Notes: generated by a model from the sequence alone, not told the origin. DNA of 64,000 nt from Epilithonimonas tenax DSM 16811 (GCF_000428485.1 NZ_AUAA01000019.1:1-64000), one strand, 5' to 3'; shown: positions 16,798 through 26,032, numbered from the stretch's first letter. Numbers and translations are program-made.

Positions 16798-19125
16798 ATG
16801 GATTATCTGAAAGGACTGAATGAGCCTCAACTAGAGGCAGTTACCACATTACAAGGGCCACTGATGGTTTTGGCAGGCGCAGGTTCTGGCAAGACTCGGG
16901 TTCTCACAATGCGGATTGCCCATCTGATAAAAAATGGCGTAGATCCTTTTAATATTTTGTCGTTGACCTTTACCAACAAAGCGGCGAAGGAAATGAAAGA
17001 GCGTATTGCAAAAGTTGCTGGTCCAAGTGATGCAAGGGCGCTTTGGATGGGAACTTTTCACTCGGTTTTTGCAAGGATTTTGAGAAGCGAAGGTCATCAT
17101 CTCGGTTATCCTTCCAACTTCACGATTTACGATATGCAGGACGCGCTGAATGTGATGAAGAAGGTCATCAAAGACCTGAACATTGACTCGGATGTTTACA
17201 AAGCGAAGAAGGTACTTTCGAGAATTTCGCAGTATAAAAACAATCTTATCACCGTCAACGCCTATTTCAACAATCCGGAATTGATGGAAGCAGATGAAAA
17301 AGCAAATATGAAGCTGATTGGCGAGATTTATAAAAAATATGTCGAAGCTTGTTTCCGAAATGGTGCGATGGATTTTGATGATTTGTTATTGAAAACCAAC
17401 GAGTTGTTGACGAGATTTCCGGAAGTTTTGGCAAAGTACCAAGACAGATTTCGATACATTTTGGTGGATGAGTACCAGGATACGAATCATTCTCAGTATT
17501 TGATTGTCAAAGCTTTAGCTTCCAAATTTGAAAATATCTGTGTGGTTGGAGATGATGCGCAGTCTATTTACTCTTTCCGTGGTGCGAATATTTACAACAT
17601 TCTTAATTTCAAAAAAGATTATCCCGATGCAGTAACGGTTTCCTTAGAACAGAATTACCGCTCGACACAAAATATCGTAGATGCAGCAAATGTTGTGATT
17701 TCTAAAAATTTACAACAATTCAAGAAAAATGTTTTCAGTGAAAATGAAGTCGGCGAAAAGATAAAAGTGTACCGAAGTCTTTCTGATGCAGACGAAGCCA
17801 ACTTTGTCTCTGCCAATATTTTCGAAAAACACAACACCCAACAGCGTCATTTCTCAGATTTTGCAATTCTTTACAGAACCAATTCGCAAACCAGAGCGTT
17901 TGAAGATGCACTGAGGAAAAAGAATATTCCGTACCGTGTTTACGGCGGTCTGTCTTTCTACCAAAGGAAAGAAGTGAAGGATCTACTGGCTTATCTCCGA
18001 CTTTTGGTTAATGAAAATGACTCTGAAGCTCTGGCCAGAATCATCAATTTTCCGGCAAGAGGAATTGGTGAAACCACTCAAAACAAACTGATTGTTTTTG
18101 CAGATTCTCAGAATGTCCCTACAACTCAGGTTTTGGATAATCTCGGATTCTATGCGCCACAATTAGGCCTCAATAACGGAATCCTTACAAAACTTGGCGA
18201 TTTTTGGGCAATGATAAAAGCGTTCCAGGTGATGTTGAAAACAGATAACGTTTACGATGTTGCGATGGAAGTCGCAAAACGAAGCGGCCTCATCAAATTA
18301 CTGAAAGAAGACCAAACGCCGGAAGGGATTTCGAGAGTCGAGAATATTCAGGAGTTGCTGAACTCGATGCAGGGTTTTATCGAGGAACAAATCCAAGTAG
18401 AAGGCGGTGATCCAAGTCTATCCAATTTTATGGAAAACATTGCGCTCTCTTCTGATACTCAAAATGATAAGGACGACGATACAAATAAAGTATCATTAAT
18501 GACCATTCACTTGTCCAAAGGTTTGGAATTCCCTGTCGTTCACTTGGTAGGATTGGAAGAAAATCTTTTTCCGAGTTTCATGAGTTCGTCCACAAGAGAG
18601 GAATTAGAGGAAGAGAGACGTTTGTTTTACGTTGCACTGACGAGAGCCGAGAAAGAAGTATTCTTCACTTACGCCGTTTCCAGATTCCAATGGGGAAAAA
18701 TTACCGATGCAGAACCGTCTCGATTTTTAAGTGAAATCGATTCGAAATATCTGGAAATGATCAATCCTGTGACAGAATTGAAATTCATCAACCGCTCCGG
18801 ACTTGACTCCAACATCTTTGGTGACGAGCCTTCGGAACCCCGATTCTTCAAAAAGAAAGAAGAGAAGAAAACGCTGGAAAGAAATATCAATGCACCAATT
18901 CCAAAACAATTAAAACCTGTTGCAACAGCAAAGATTATCAATCCTGCCGGGCAATCTTCCCAAGATATAGAGGTAGGAGATATGGTGAGACACGACCGTT
19001 TTGGGGTCGGAGAAGTGAAATTCCTGGACGGTACCGATCCTCAAAACATCAAAGCAAAAGTGATTTTCAAAAATGAAGGCGAGAAAAATCTGATCCTGAA
19101 ATTTGCTAAATTGACAAAAATATAG
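16798..19125 (+). CDS. pcrA: ATP-dependent DNA helicase, UvrD/PcrA type
   Basis: SF1A 3'-5' helicase acting in excision repair, mismatch repair and removal of RecA filaments. The 775-residue length is usual. Motifs in order: Q-motif LNEPQLEAV, Walker A GAGSGKTRVL near residue 30, LSLTFTNKAAKEM (Ia), DEYQDTN (II), QNYRSTQ (IV), TIHLSKGLEFPVV (V) and YVALTRAEK (VI). A C-terminal Tudor-like tail ends with VGDMVRHDRFGVGEV, as in PcrA. The family has several close paralogues, so the choice between pcrA and uvrD is nominal. Confidence 0.94.
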   Translation: MDYLKGLNEPQLEAVTTLQGPLMVLAGAGSGKTRVLTMRIAHLIKNGVDPFNILSLTFTNKAAKEMKERIAKVAGPSDARALWMGTFHSVFARILRSEGHHLGYPSNFTIYDMQDALNVMKKVIKDLNIDSDVYKAKKVLSRISQYKNNLITVNAYFNNPELMEADEKANMKLIGEIYKKYVEACFRNGAMDFDDLLLKTNELLTRFPEVLAKYQDRFRYILVDEYQDTNHSQYLIVKALASKFENICVVGDDAQSIYSFRGANIYNILNFKKDYPDAVTVSLEQNYRSTQNIVDAANVVISKNLQQFKKNVFSENEVGEKIKVYRSLSDADEANFVSANIFEKHNTQQRHFSDFAILYRTNSQTRAFEDALRKKNIPYRVYGGLSFYQRKEVKDLLAYLRLLVNENDSEALARIINFPARGIGETTQNKLIVFADSQNVPTTQVLDNLGFYAPQLGLNNGILTKLGDFWAMIKAFQVMLKTDNVYDVAMEVAKRSGLIKLLKEDQTPEGISRVENIQELLNSMQGFIEEQIQVEGGDPSLSNFMENIALSSDTQNDKDDDTNKVSLMTIHLSKGLEFPVVHLVGLEENLFPSFMSSSTREELEEERRLFYVALTRAEKEVFFTYAVSRFQWGKITDAEPSRFLSEIDSKYLEMINPVTELKFINRSGLDSNIFGDEPSEPRFFKKKEEKKTLERNINAPIPKQLKPVATAKIINPAGQSSQDIEVGDMVRHDRFGVGEVKFLDGTDPQNIKAKVIFKNEGEKNLILKFAKLTKI

Positions 19126-19216
19126 AAGTTAGATTTTTAGATGTTAGAAGTTAGACTTTTAATATAGATTTAATTAAAAAAAGCTAAAAGCAATATGCCA
19201 GAAGCCAAAAGCAATA
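19124..19216. repeat. Low-complexity AGAAGTTAGA / AGCTAAAAGC tract
   Basis: Imperfect reiterations of GAAGTTAGAtTTTTAGA, then AGCTAAAAGC and GAAGCCAAAAGC, between the helicase and the ABC ATPase. Similar wording occurs at 30985-31018 and, inverted, at 53700-53748. It overlaps an upstream in-frame ATG (19195) of the ABC gene, which I therefore do not use. Confidence 0.45.
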
Positions 19217-19218
19217 CT

Positions 19219-19887
19219 ATGATTCGAGCAAAAAATATACATAAATTCTACGGAACTCTGGAAGTTCTGAAAGGTGTTGACATCACGATAAAAGCGGGAG
19301 AAGTCGTTTCCATCGTTGGAGAATCCGGCGCCGGAAAATCTACGCTTCTTCAGATCTTGGGAACGTTGGATAATCCATCTGACCCCGATAAATACGGAAC
19401 CGATATCGCTCTGGATGGCAGCAGTTTTCTGAAAATGAAAGACCGTGAACTGTCAAAATTCAGAAATAAAAATATTGGTTTTGTGTTCCAGAATCACCAG
19501 TTGTTGCCGGAGTTTACCGCTTTGGAAAATGTACTTTTACCATCGAGAATCGGCGGAATTCCTGAAAAAGAAGTTTTGGAAAAAGCCCATTCACTGTTCG
19601 AAGATTTGAACATCGCTAGCAGATTGCATCACAAGCCATCTCAACTTTCCGGTGGTGAATCTCAGAGAGTTGCGGTGGCGAGAGCATTAATCAATTCTCC
19701 CAAAATCATCTATGCCGATGAACCAACAGGAAACCTCGATTCCAAAAATGCAGATGCACTTCATCAATTGTTTTTTGATTTGAGGGACAAATACCATCAG
19801 ACATTTGTGATCGTAACGCACAATTCCGTATTGGCAGAAAGTACGGATAGAAAGCTGGTGATGAAGGATGGGCAGATTGTTTTGTAA
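19219..19887 (+). CDS. ABC transporter ATP-binding protein, LolD/MacB type
   Basis: A 222-residue ATPase. Walker A is [11 protein letters not shown], the signature [15 protein letters not shown], Walker [10 protein letters not shown] and the switch VTHN. The [12 protein letters not shown] beginning and [16 protein letters not shown]-loop are typical of LolD, which powers release of lipoproteins from the inner membrane. MacB/FtsE-like exporters look the same, and no permease gene is adjacent, so the partner is unknown. The start is ATG 19219; the upstream ATG at 19195 lies in repeat-like sequence and adds eight residues with no family match. Confidence 0.85.
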   Translation: MIRAKNIHKFYGTLEVLKGVDITIKAGEVVSIVGESGAGKSTLLQILGTLDNPSDPDKYGTDIALDGSSFLKMKDRELSKFRNKNIGFVFQNHQLLPEFTALENVLLPSRIGGIPEKEVLEKAHSLFEDLNIASRLHHKPSQLSGGESQRVAVARALINSPKIIYADEPTGNLDSKNADALHQLFFDLRDKYHQTFVIVTHNSVLAESTDRKLVMKDGQIVL

Positions 19888-19889
19888 TT

Positions 19890-19999
19890 TTTATGAATTT
19901 TGTTTGCCCCAACCCTAAAGGGAGCAAAATTCATCTCAAATTTCATCAAATTAACTCCCTTTAGGGTTGGGGAAATTAATTTGATGAAATTTGAATTTG
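19890..19999. repeat. Two-module palindromic repeat, family B, copy 1
   Basis: Two 18-bp cores are exact inverted copies: CCCCAACCCTAAAGGGAG (19907-19924) and CTCCCTTTAGGGTTGGGG (19955-19972). Each core also has its own flanking inverted repeat: ATGAATTTTG/CAAAATTCAT around the first and TTTCATCAAATTAA/TTAATTTGATGAAA around the second. The result is two nested hairpins that can pair with each other. A diverged copy is at 22288-22385. Confidence 0.8.
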
Positions 20000-20050
20000 T
20001 TTCAATATTATTTTTTCTAATTATTCGTTTAAGTTGATAAACACAATTTC

Positions 20051-20650
20051 TTGAAACCATTTTTACTATATCTTCTCTCGTTTCTAATAATGTCCTGCGA
20101 AGTCAAATCTCAGGAAAATCAATCCATTCATTATGTTAGCCATGAAGCGAAAATCTCTCAGAAAATAGCCGATTTAAAAGCGTTTTTGAAAGAATCAGAT
20201 TACAATTCGGATAAAGCCTTCTTAATAGATTTCTCAATTTCATCTTCCAAATTCAGATTTTTTGTGGTGGATTTGAATTCGGGAAAAATTATCCAGAAAG
20301 GTTTAGTAGCGCACGGTGACGGTTCGGAAGATGGAAAGGCAGACGGGCTTTTAAAGTTCAGTAATACAGATGGTTCCCATTGTTCATCTTTGGGAAAATA
20401 TGTGATGGATGAAAAATATAGTGGAAAATTCGGAATGTCTTATCGGTTGACTGGACTTGATGAAACTAACAGCAATGCGAGAAGTAGAGCCATTGTTTTA
20501 CACAGATTAAGTTGCGTTCCGGACGTGGAGCAGACAGAAGAGATTTGTTTAAGTTTCGGTTGCCCGATGGTTTCTAATAATTTCTTTAAAATTTTGGAAC
20601 AACATATCGACAAATCTGATAAAAAATTGATAATTTACGCCTACAATTAA
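20051..20650 (+). CDS. L,D-transpeptidase-domain lipoprotein (YkuD_2-like)
   Basis: A 199-residue protein starting at TTG, with a lipoprotein signal (lipid Cys16 in LIMSC). It belongs to the 'murein L,D-transpeptidase catalytic domain family': FFVVDLNSGK, AHGDGSEDGKADGLLKFSN, then IVLHRLSCVPD and the presumed catalytic segment SFGCPMVSNN with His and Cys in the expected order. Members may cross-link or trim peptidoglycan or attach lipoproteins, but activity is not proven for this subgroup. It is followed 24 bp later by radC in the same frame. Confidence 0.78.
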   Translation: MKPFLLYLLSFLIMSCEVKSQENQSIHYVSHEAKISQKIADLKAFLKESDYNSDKAFLIDFSISSSKFRFFVVDLNSGKIIQKGLVAHGDGSEDGKADGLLKFSNTDGSHCSSLGKYVMDEKYSGKFGMSYRLTGLDETNSNARSRAIVLHRLSCVPDVEQTEEICLSFGCPMVSNNFFKILEQHIDKSDKKLIIYAYN

Positions 20651-20674
20651 TTTTCAAACTCAGAACCAAAAATT

Positions 20675-21352
20675 TTGAACCTAAAATCCCTTGCGGAAGA
20701 TGACCGCCCAAGAGAAAAATTCCTATTGAAAGGGAAATCGGCAGTTTCGGATTCGGAGCTGTTGGCCATCATTATGGGAAGCGGAAATCGGGATGAGTCT
20801 GCAGTGGAACTGGCAAGAAGGATTTTAAATTCAGTCGAAAACAATTGGCACAGACTCAGTCAGCTTTCTTTGCAGGATTTGATGAAATACAAAGGAATAG
20901 GAGAGGCCAAGGCTATTTCTATTGTGACGGCTTTGGAGATTGGCAACAGAAGATCGCAGCAGGAAGTGATAGAAAGACAGCAAATTGGTTCGAGCAAGGA
21001 TGCTTTTGATATTTTGCAGCCTCACTTGTCAGACCTTCCTACGGAAGAGTTTTGGGCAATTTTCCTCAATCACCAAAACAAAATATTGTACAAAACCTGC
21101 CTTTTCCGAGGCGGAATAGCGAGTTCTGTTGCTGATGTCCGCGTGATCTTCAAAACAGCTTTGGAACATTTCTCAACCCAAATCATTGTCGCACACAATC
21201 ATCCTGCGGGAAGTCTGAAACCGAGCAAAGAAGATATCGGTATCACTCAAAAAGTTAAGGAAGGTGGCCAATTATTAGACATTGAACTGCTTGATCATCT
21301 GATTCTAACGCAGAACAAATATTATAGTTTTAAAGACGAGGGCATTTTGTAA
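20675..21352 (+). CDS. radC: RadC-family JAB/MPN-domain protein
   Basis: A 225-residue protein. The N-terminal half has the UPF0758 helix-hairpin region (SLAEDDRPREK, then MKYKGIGEAKAISIVTALE). The C-terminal half has the JAMM zinc motif: AHNHPAGSLKPSKEDI, with a glutamate earlier at EEFW. Despite the name, a direct role in recombination repair is not established; nuclease and metalloprotease roles have been suggested. The start is TTG, because the conserved SLAEDDRPREK begins four codons later and no ATG is near. Its TAA overlaps the next gene's ATG by one base. Confidence 0.9.
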   Translation: MNLKSLAEDDRPREKFLLKGKSAVSDSELLAIIMGSGNRDESAVELARRILNSVENNWHRLSQLSLQDLMKYKGIGEAKAISIVTALEIGNRRSQQEVIERQQIGSSKDAFDILQPHLSDLPTEEFWAIFLNHQNKILYKTCLFRGGIASSVADVRVIFKTALEHFSTQIIVAHNHPAGSLKPSKEDIGITQKVKEGGQLLDIELLDHLILTQNKYYSFKDEGIL

Positions 21353-22257
21353 TGATAAAACGTATTAAATACCAGGACATTGATTTTGATAAGTATAACA
21401 CCTGTATTCAAAATTCTGTTCAGAAAAAATGCTATGCAGAAAGAATATTTCTGGACATCAGCACAAAAAAGAATTGGGAACTTTTGGTTTATAAGGATTA
21501 TAAAGCCGTTATGCCTGTTCCTTTTGTTTGGAAATTAGGTTTCAAAATCGTTATCAATCCCAAGCTTTGTCAGCAGTTAGGCATCTATTCAAATATTGAA
21601 TCTAAGGAGATTAATGATCTTTTTCACAAGTTTCTAGAATCAAATTATATCGTTTGGTACTACGCTTTCAATGATTGTAATACATTTTCGGAATCCTTGA
21701 AACTAAGACAAAACTTTCTGATTTTTCCGGACCGCTATGAGACTGTCAGACAAAAATACTCACCCAAAAGAAAAAGAAAATTACGCTTGGATCAGGAAGT
21801 GATTGATCATTCAGAAATGATCAAAAATCCTGATTTGGATCTGGTCAAACATTTCATAAAAAAAACCGGCCTTGGTGCAGGAGAGAGTGACTTACAGGAT
21901 TTTATTGCGCTTCTTACAGATTTTTACCATCACGATCAATTAGATTTCTACGGTTTTTTTTACCACAAAAAACTCATCAATCTCATTGCCATCTACAGAG
22001 AACCTTATACTTTGACGCTCTTGGGAACTTATAATGAAAGGGATTTTGTGAAGCTGAGTGGATCTTCATACCTGATAGATCAAGTGATTTCAGAAAATAT
22101 TGAAGAGAAAATATTTGACTTTGAAGGAAGCGAAATCCCTGCTGTTGAAGAATTTTTCCGTGGTTTCCGTCCAGAATCGAGGCCTTATCCTTGCCTTCAG
22201 AAAAGTAAAAAAGAAGTGGTGAAAGAGATGATCAAAACCATATTTTTTCTGAAATAA
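21352..22257 (+). CDS. Conserved protein, GNAT/FemAB-like fold suspected
   Basis: A 301-residue soluble protein I cannot name. Its start overlaps the radC stop (TAATG), so it is in that operon. The C-terminal stretch LGTYNERDFVKLSGSSYLI, then KIFDFEGSEIPAVEEFFRGF, resembles the second half of FemAB/GNAT acyltransferases, in which a phosphopantetheine or tRNA-bound substrate is used. No membrane helix or export signal is seen. The family is probably restricted to Bacteroidota. Function unknown. Confidence 0.65.
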   Translation: MIKRIKYQDIDFDKYNTCIQNSVQKKCYAERIFLDISTKKNWELLVYKDYKAVMPVPFVWKLGFKIVINPKLCQQLGIYSNIESKEINDLFHKFLESNYIVWYYAFNDCNTFSESLKLRQNFLIFPDRYETVRQKYSPKRKRKLRLDQEVIDHSEMIKNPDLDLVKHFIKKTGLGAGESDLQDFIALLTDFYHHDQLDFYGFFYHKKLINLIAIYREPYTLTLLGTYNERDFVKLSGSSYLIDQVISENIEEKIFDFEGSEIPAVEEFFRGFRPESRPYPCLQKSKKEVVKEMIKTIFFLK

Positions 22258-22287
22258 AAAATGAAAAGCCCGTGATAAATTCCACGA

Positions 22288-22385
22288 AAAAATATTGCAC
22301 CAACCTTAAACGGCGTAATATTTATAAAATGATTAATAGATTTTTGCTCCCTTTCGCGTTTGGCGAGAACAAAAAATTAATTAAA
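22288..22385. repeat. Two-module palindromic repeat, family B, diverged copy 2
   Basis: The layout of 19890-19999 is repeated: core GCACCAACCTTAAACGGCG (22297-22315) flanked by AATATT on both sides, then core CTCCCTTTCGCGTTTGGCGA (from 22347) flanked by GATTTTTG and CAAAAAATT. The cores differ from copy 1 at several bases but keep the arrangement. The rest of 22258-22498 holds only the promoter of the next gene. Confidence 0.6.
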
Positions 22386-22474
22386 AATGAAGATTTGAAT
22401 CATTTTTAAACAAACTTTAATACAAAATTCTTTTTAGCATTGACTAAAAGTCTCATTTTTTGATCAAAAAGTCT

Positions 22475-22482
22475 TAATTTTG
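22475..22482 (+). promoter_or_regulatory. Putative -7 box for the 22499-ppa pair
   Basis: TAATTTTG matches TAnnTTTG, 16 bp before the ATG. No clear -33 element is seen. Confidence 0.38.
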
Positions 22483-22498
22483 CAATCCGATTTGAGAT

Positions 22499-23008
22499 AT
22501 GTTTGATTCAGAATATTTTCCTTACACCGTTGCAGTTATCATCGCATTGCCTTTTTTGGTTTTTGCGAAACAATTTGTGAATGGCTTTATCAAGCTCAAA
22601 AAACAAGAAATCAACTTCCTGGCAAGCAAATCCAACAGCGAGATCAAACTCCAGGCTTTGGAAAGAATGACCTTGTTTCTGGAGCGTTTGAAACCCTCAA
22701 ACCTCGTGATGAAATTTGATAAAAACCTACAGCCACACGAGTTTGTTTACCTTACAGAAAAGAACATTACAGAAGAATTTGAGTACAACGCCTCTCAGCA
22801 ACTCTACATTTCAAAATCGTCCTGGCAGGATATTATGACGTGTAAAAACAACATGCTTCAAAGCCTCCGAAAAACATACGAGGAACTGAATGAGAATTCA
22901 AAACTGGAAGACTTCAAGACCGTTTTCCTGATGAGTTATCTTAATTCCGAAGATTACATTGCTGATACGATCGAAAATCTTAGAAAAGAACTAAACAACA
23001 TAATATAA
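22499..23008 (+). CDS. Conserved membrane-anchored protein of unknown function
   Basis: A 169-residue protein with one N-terminal transmembrane helix (FPYTVAVIIALPFLVFAKQF, residues 7-26). Then come a short charged linker (KLKKQE) and a soluble helical domain with EIKLQALERMTLFLERL and EFEYNASQQLYIS. No catalytic motif is visible. It ends 15 bp before the pyrophosphatase start, so the two genes are likely co-transcribed. I recognise the pattern only as a Bacteroidota-specific hypothetical protein. Confidence 0.7.
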   Translation: MFDSEYFPYTVAVIIALPFLVFAKQFVNGFIKLKKQEINFLASKSNSEIKLQALERMTLFLERLKPSNLVMKFDKNLQPHEFVYLTEKNITEEFEYNASQQLYISKSSWQDIMTCKNNMLQSLRKTYEELNENSKLEDFKTVFLMSYLNSEDYIADTIENLRKELNNII

Positions 23009-23023
23009 ACACTCATTAGATAC

Positions 23024-23644
23024 ATGATTCCAAATTTTAAAGCCCATCCGTGGCACGGGATTTCAGCTGGAGACAACGCTCCAGAAGTCGTCAACGTTTT
23101 TGTAGAAATCGTCCCTACAGATACTATAAAATACGAAGTTGACAAAGAAAGTGGCTATCTGAAAGTAGATCGTCCACAGAAATTCTCCAACATCATCCCG
23201 GCAATGTACGGTTTTGTTCCAAGAACTTACTGTGAAGAAGAAGTGAAGAATCTTGCCGTAGCAACAGGCGCAACAGAAGTGACAGAAGGTGATCACGATC
23301 CTTTGGATATCTGTGTTCTCAGCTCACATAATTTTACTTCAGGTAATATTCTGTTACAAGCCATTCCTATCGGAGGTTTCCAAATGATAGACAAAGGTGA
23401 AGCAGATGACAAGATCATCGCTGTATTGGTAGAAGATCAGGTTTATGGCCATATCAGAGACATTTCAGAATTGCCAGCAGCAGAAGTTAACCGTCTCTTG
23501 CACTATTTCTTAAGCTACAAAAACCTGCCTACAGAGCCTGCAAAAGTGAAGATCGATTTGATCTACGGTGCAGAACAGGCCAAAAAAGTGATCCTAGCAT
23601 CACAAAAAGATTACACAGACAATTTCGTTGACAAATTGAAGTAA
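23024..23644 (+). CDS. ppa: Inorganic pyrophosphatase, family I
   Basis: Hydrolyses pyrophosphate to two phosphates, pulling biosynthetic reactions forward. Family I residues are present: KYEVDKESG (substrate Lys and Glu), PAMYGFVPRTY, the metal-binding signature DHDPLDICV, DKGEADDKIIAV with two metal Asp and Lys, and HYFLSYK near the C-terminus. The 206-residue length is slightly above the bacterial hexameric form (about 175), with a short N-terminal extension. Cytosolic. It is followed by a hairpin terminator. Confidence 0.93.
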   Translation: MIPNFKAHPWHGISAGDNAPEVVNVFVEIVPTDTIKYEVDKESGYLKVDRPQKFSNIIPAMYGFVPRTYCEEEVKNLAVATGATEVTEGDHDPLDICVLSSHNFTSGNILLQAIPIGGFQMIDKGEADDKIIAVLVEDQVYGHIRDISELPAAEVNRLLHYFLSYKNLPTEPAKVKIDLIYGAEQAKKVILASQKDYTDNFVDKLK

Positions 23645-23663
23645 AAATCAGATTCAAAATACC

Positions 23664-23696
23664 AAATGCCATCTTTTCAAAGGTGGCATTTTTTAT
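23664..23696 (+). terminator. Terminator of ppa
   Basis: Stem AAATGCCA / TGGCATTT with a wobble extension, then a TTTTTATTT run, 20 bp after the pyrophosphatase stop. Confidence 0.8.
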
Positions 23697-23830
23697 TTGG
23701 GCGCCTTTATCCGTCTTCCGTTCCCGCTTTTTTTGTCATTGCGAGCTACGTCAAGTATTTCAAAAGAAATTTTCTACAACCGCAATCACAAAAAAGAGCT
23801 CCACTCAAGCCGGGGCGCGCTTCGCCAAGT
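23696..23830. repeat. Interspersed palindromic repeat, family A, copy 2
   Basis: Same element as 10018-10147, in the same orientation, with shared blocks TTTATCCG, TTCCCGC, TTTTTTTG, ATTGCGAGC and ACAAAAAAGAGCTCC. GCTTTTTTTGTCATTGCG and CGCAATcACAAAAAAGAGC form inverted arms. It fills the ppa-mgtE gap. The remaining 23831-23949 is gene-free and AT-rich. Confidence 0.75.
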
Positions 23831-23949
23831 TGAAATCTTTTGCTATTCCAACTTTGCTGAGTTTTACGCCCTTGTGAATCTTAACATATTTTCAGTGAAA
23901 AATTAAAAACTTTGCGGACTCTTTGCGTTAAAATGTTGAATCGCTAAAA

Positions 23950-25212
23950 CTAAAGAAGTTTTCCTGTGAGAAACAGTCCTGCAACAGAGAAATAAATAAT
24001 CAATCCCGTAACATCCACCAGCGTTGCAACAAACGGTGCGGAAGAAGTCGCTGGATCCAGCTTCAGTTTCTTAAGAACAAATGGAACCATAGATCCGGAA
24101 ATAGTTCCCCAAAGTACGATCAGCATGAGAGAAATCCCAATACTCAGTCCTACAAAAGCCCAATGTTCACCGTAATCAAAGAGTCCAACTTTCTGCCAAA
24201 ATGCAATCCTCATAAATCCGATAATTCCCAAGATGCTGCCCAGGAAAATACCTGTAAAGATTTCCTTTTTCATCACGTACCACCAGTCCTTCACACCAAT
24301 TTCCTGTAATGCCATTGCCCGGATAATCAACGTGGCAGCCTGCGAACCTGTATTTCCACCACTCGAGATGATCAACGGAACAAATAGCGCTAAAACAACC
24401 GCTTTTTGGATCTCATCTTCAAAATAACCCATTGCAGATGCCGTCAGCATTTCGGAAAAGAAAAGAACAATCAGCCAGAATCCCCGCTTCTTCACCATTT
24501 CAAAAATAGAAGTCTGTGTGTACGGCATATCCAAAGCATCCAAACCTCCAAATTTCTGAATATCTTCTGTATTTTGAGATTCAATCTGATCCAAGATATC
24601 ATCAATGGTTACAATACCTACCAAAACACCATTTTCCGTGATGATTGGCAACGCACTTCGGTCATATTTTTCAAAATAAGGAACGGCGTCTTCTTTGGAA
24701 GTGGTGGTGGTGATGGCCACAAAATGATCATCGGAAAGTTCAGAAATCAGTTGGTCTTCATCAGCCAACAGGAGAGAACCGATCGTAATGTCATCGATCA
24801 AAATATTTTTCTCGTCTACAACATACAAGAAGTTCAATGTCTCTACTTTTTTTCCTACTTTTTTGATCTGTTGCAGACAACGTTTTACAGTCCATTCTTT
24901 TCTGATCTGGACGTAGTAAGGCGTCATCAGACGCGCAATAGAATCGGCTTCATAACCTAACAGTTTCAAAGCAACCCGTCGTTCCTGAGGATTCAGTAGA
25001 TTGATGGAAGATTTGATCAGTTCATCCGGAAAATCTTCAAATAGTTGCGTTCTGTCATCAGGAGACATCTCGTTTAGGATGTCAGAAACTTCGTGGCTGG
25101 CAATACTTCTGATTGTTTCTTCTTGGAAATCAGGATCCAAGTGTGAGAATACTTCTGCCTTTTCAGATTTCGGCAATTTCAGAAACTGCAGCAGACGTTC
25201 TTTCACTGGCAA
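23950..25212 (-). CDS. mgtE: Magnesium transporter MgtE, 5' end frameshifted or mis-started
   Basis: Mg2+ channel of the inner membrane. From the N-terminus: MgtE N domain (helical repeats such as [20 protein letters not shown]), two CBS domains around residues 120-235, then five transmembrane helices. The selectivity region [21 protein letters not shown] is near residue 280. TTG at 25212 is only the first canonical start in the open frame. Upstream codons to 25284 still read as MgtE-like protein ([14 protein letters not shown]) but have no start. One extra A in the A5 run at 25278-25282 would join them to ATG 25286. See findings. Confidence 0.88.
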   Translation of the reverse strand: MPVKERLLQFLKLPKSEKAEVFSHLDPDFQEETIRSIASHEVSDILNEMSPDDRTQLFEDFPDELIKSSINLLNPQERRVALKLLGYEADSIARLMTPYYVQIRKEWTVKRCLQQIKKVGKKVETLNFLYVVDEKNILIDDITIGSLLLADEDQLISELSDDHFVAITTTTSKEDAVPYFEKYDRSALPIITENGVLVGIVTIDDILDQIESQNTEDIQKFGGLDALDMPYTQTSIFEMVKKRGFWLIVLFFSEMLTASAMGYFEDEIQKAVVLALFVPLIISSGGNTGSQAATLIIRAMALQEIGVKDWWYVMKKEIFTGIFLGSILGIIGFMRIAFWQKVGLFDYGEHWAFVGLSIGISLMLIVLWGTISGSMVPFVLKKLKLDPATSSAPFVATLVDVTGLIIYFSVAGLFLTGKLL

Positions 25213-25288
25213 TTTGCTCAGTGTTTCTGCGACGTCGGCTGGATTTAATATGATTTCTGGATTCTCGATCTTTTGGATTTTTGCATTG

Positions 25289-25296
25289 CAAAAGTA
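25289..25296 (-). promoter_or_regulatory. Putative -7 box of mgtE
   Basis: On the minus strand TACTTTTG matches TAnnTTTG and lies two bases before ATG 25286. This supports that ATG as the original, near-leaderless start. Confidence 0.42.
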
Positions 25297-25358
25297 TTAA
25301 AATCTGAAAGAAATCCTTTAGAAATACATTAATATAATGTGAATAAAACAGAATTAAA

Positions 25359-25913
25359 TTAGTTTCTAAGTTCTTTGTTCATTTTTCTGATAGCGCCTTT
25401 GGTTCCTATGATCACAGAATTGGAAGCGGTACCCAGTAATCTGCCATTACCTTTGTAGGTATCATAAGAAGTTTCCATAATAAAATGACCTTTAGAATCG
25501 TACAGTTTCATACTAACGATCACTTGGTTAGAGAACACATACTTACCAAAACCCACCTTGAAATATTTCACTTTCGGAACTACTGCCACATCGGCATTGT
25601 TGTTTTCACAGATTTCTTTCACGGTTTTGGTATCCACGTCGTCAAAAGAAATCGGTGTATCCACTTGCAGGTATTTGATATTGCCAAGAGATTTCATTTT
25701 GTCAGAAGTTGCGCTGTAAAATGCAGTATAAGTTGGTTCTTTGATTTCAGAAATATCCGGAAAAATCTCCGGGTTGAAGTAGAGAACAGTTTTGATCTTA
25801 GAAACAGTGATGTCTTTATTCTTATACAACAAAGCATCTCCATAATTTGCACAGGAAATAATGAGGCTTGACAGATAGAATGTTAGACAAAAAGAGCGTA
25901 GATATTTTTTCAT
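25359..25913 (-). CDS. Lipoprotein of unknown function
   Basis: A 184-residue lipoprotein (signal to Cys21 in IISC, then ANYGD). The mature region shows alternating strands: KTVLYFNPEIFPDI, ADVAVVPKVKYFKVGFGKY, VIVSMKLYDSKG, then a Gly-rich end GNGRLLGTASNSVIIG. The motif 'ADVAVVPKV' and the fold impression resemble small OM-lipoproteins of the GNA1162/CsgG-associated type, but I cannot assign it. Monocistronic, divergent from polA. Confidence 0.7.
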   Translation of the reverse strand: MKKYLRSFCLTFYLSSLIISCANYGDALLYKNKDITVSKIKTVLYFNPEIFPDISEIKEPTYTAFYSATSDKMKSLGNIKYLQVDTPISFDDVDTKTVKEICENNNADVAVVPKVKYFKVGFGKYVFSNQVIVSMKLYDSKGHFIMETSYDTYKGNGRLLGTASNSVIIGTKGAIRKMNKELRN

Positions 25914-26032
25914 TTGTTTTTTGCAAAATTACAATCAAATTTCAACATTTCAATCAAAATTTTAAGATTTTTTTAACAGATCTAAACTTCTCTATTTTTA
26001 TTGCTTTCCGGCATTAATCAACACAAAATTCT

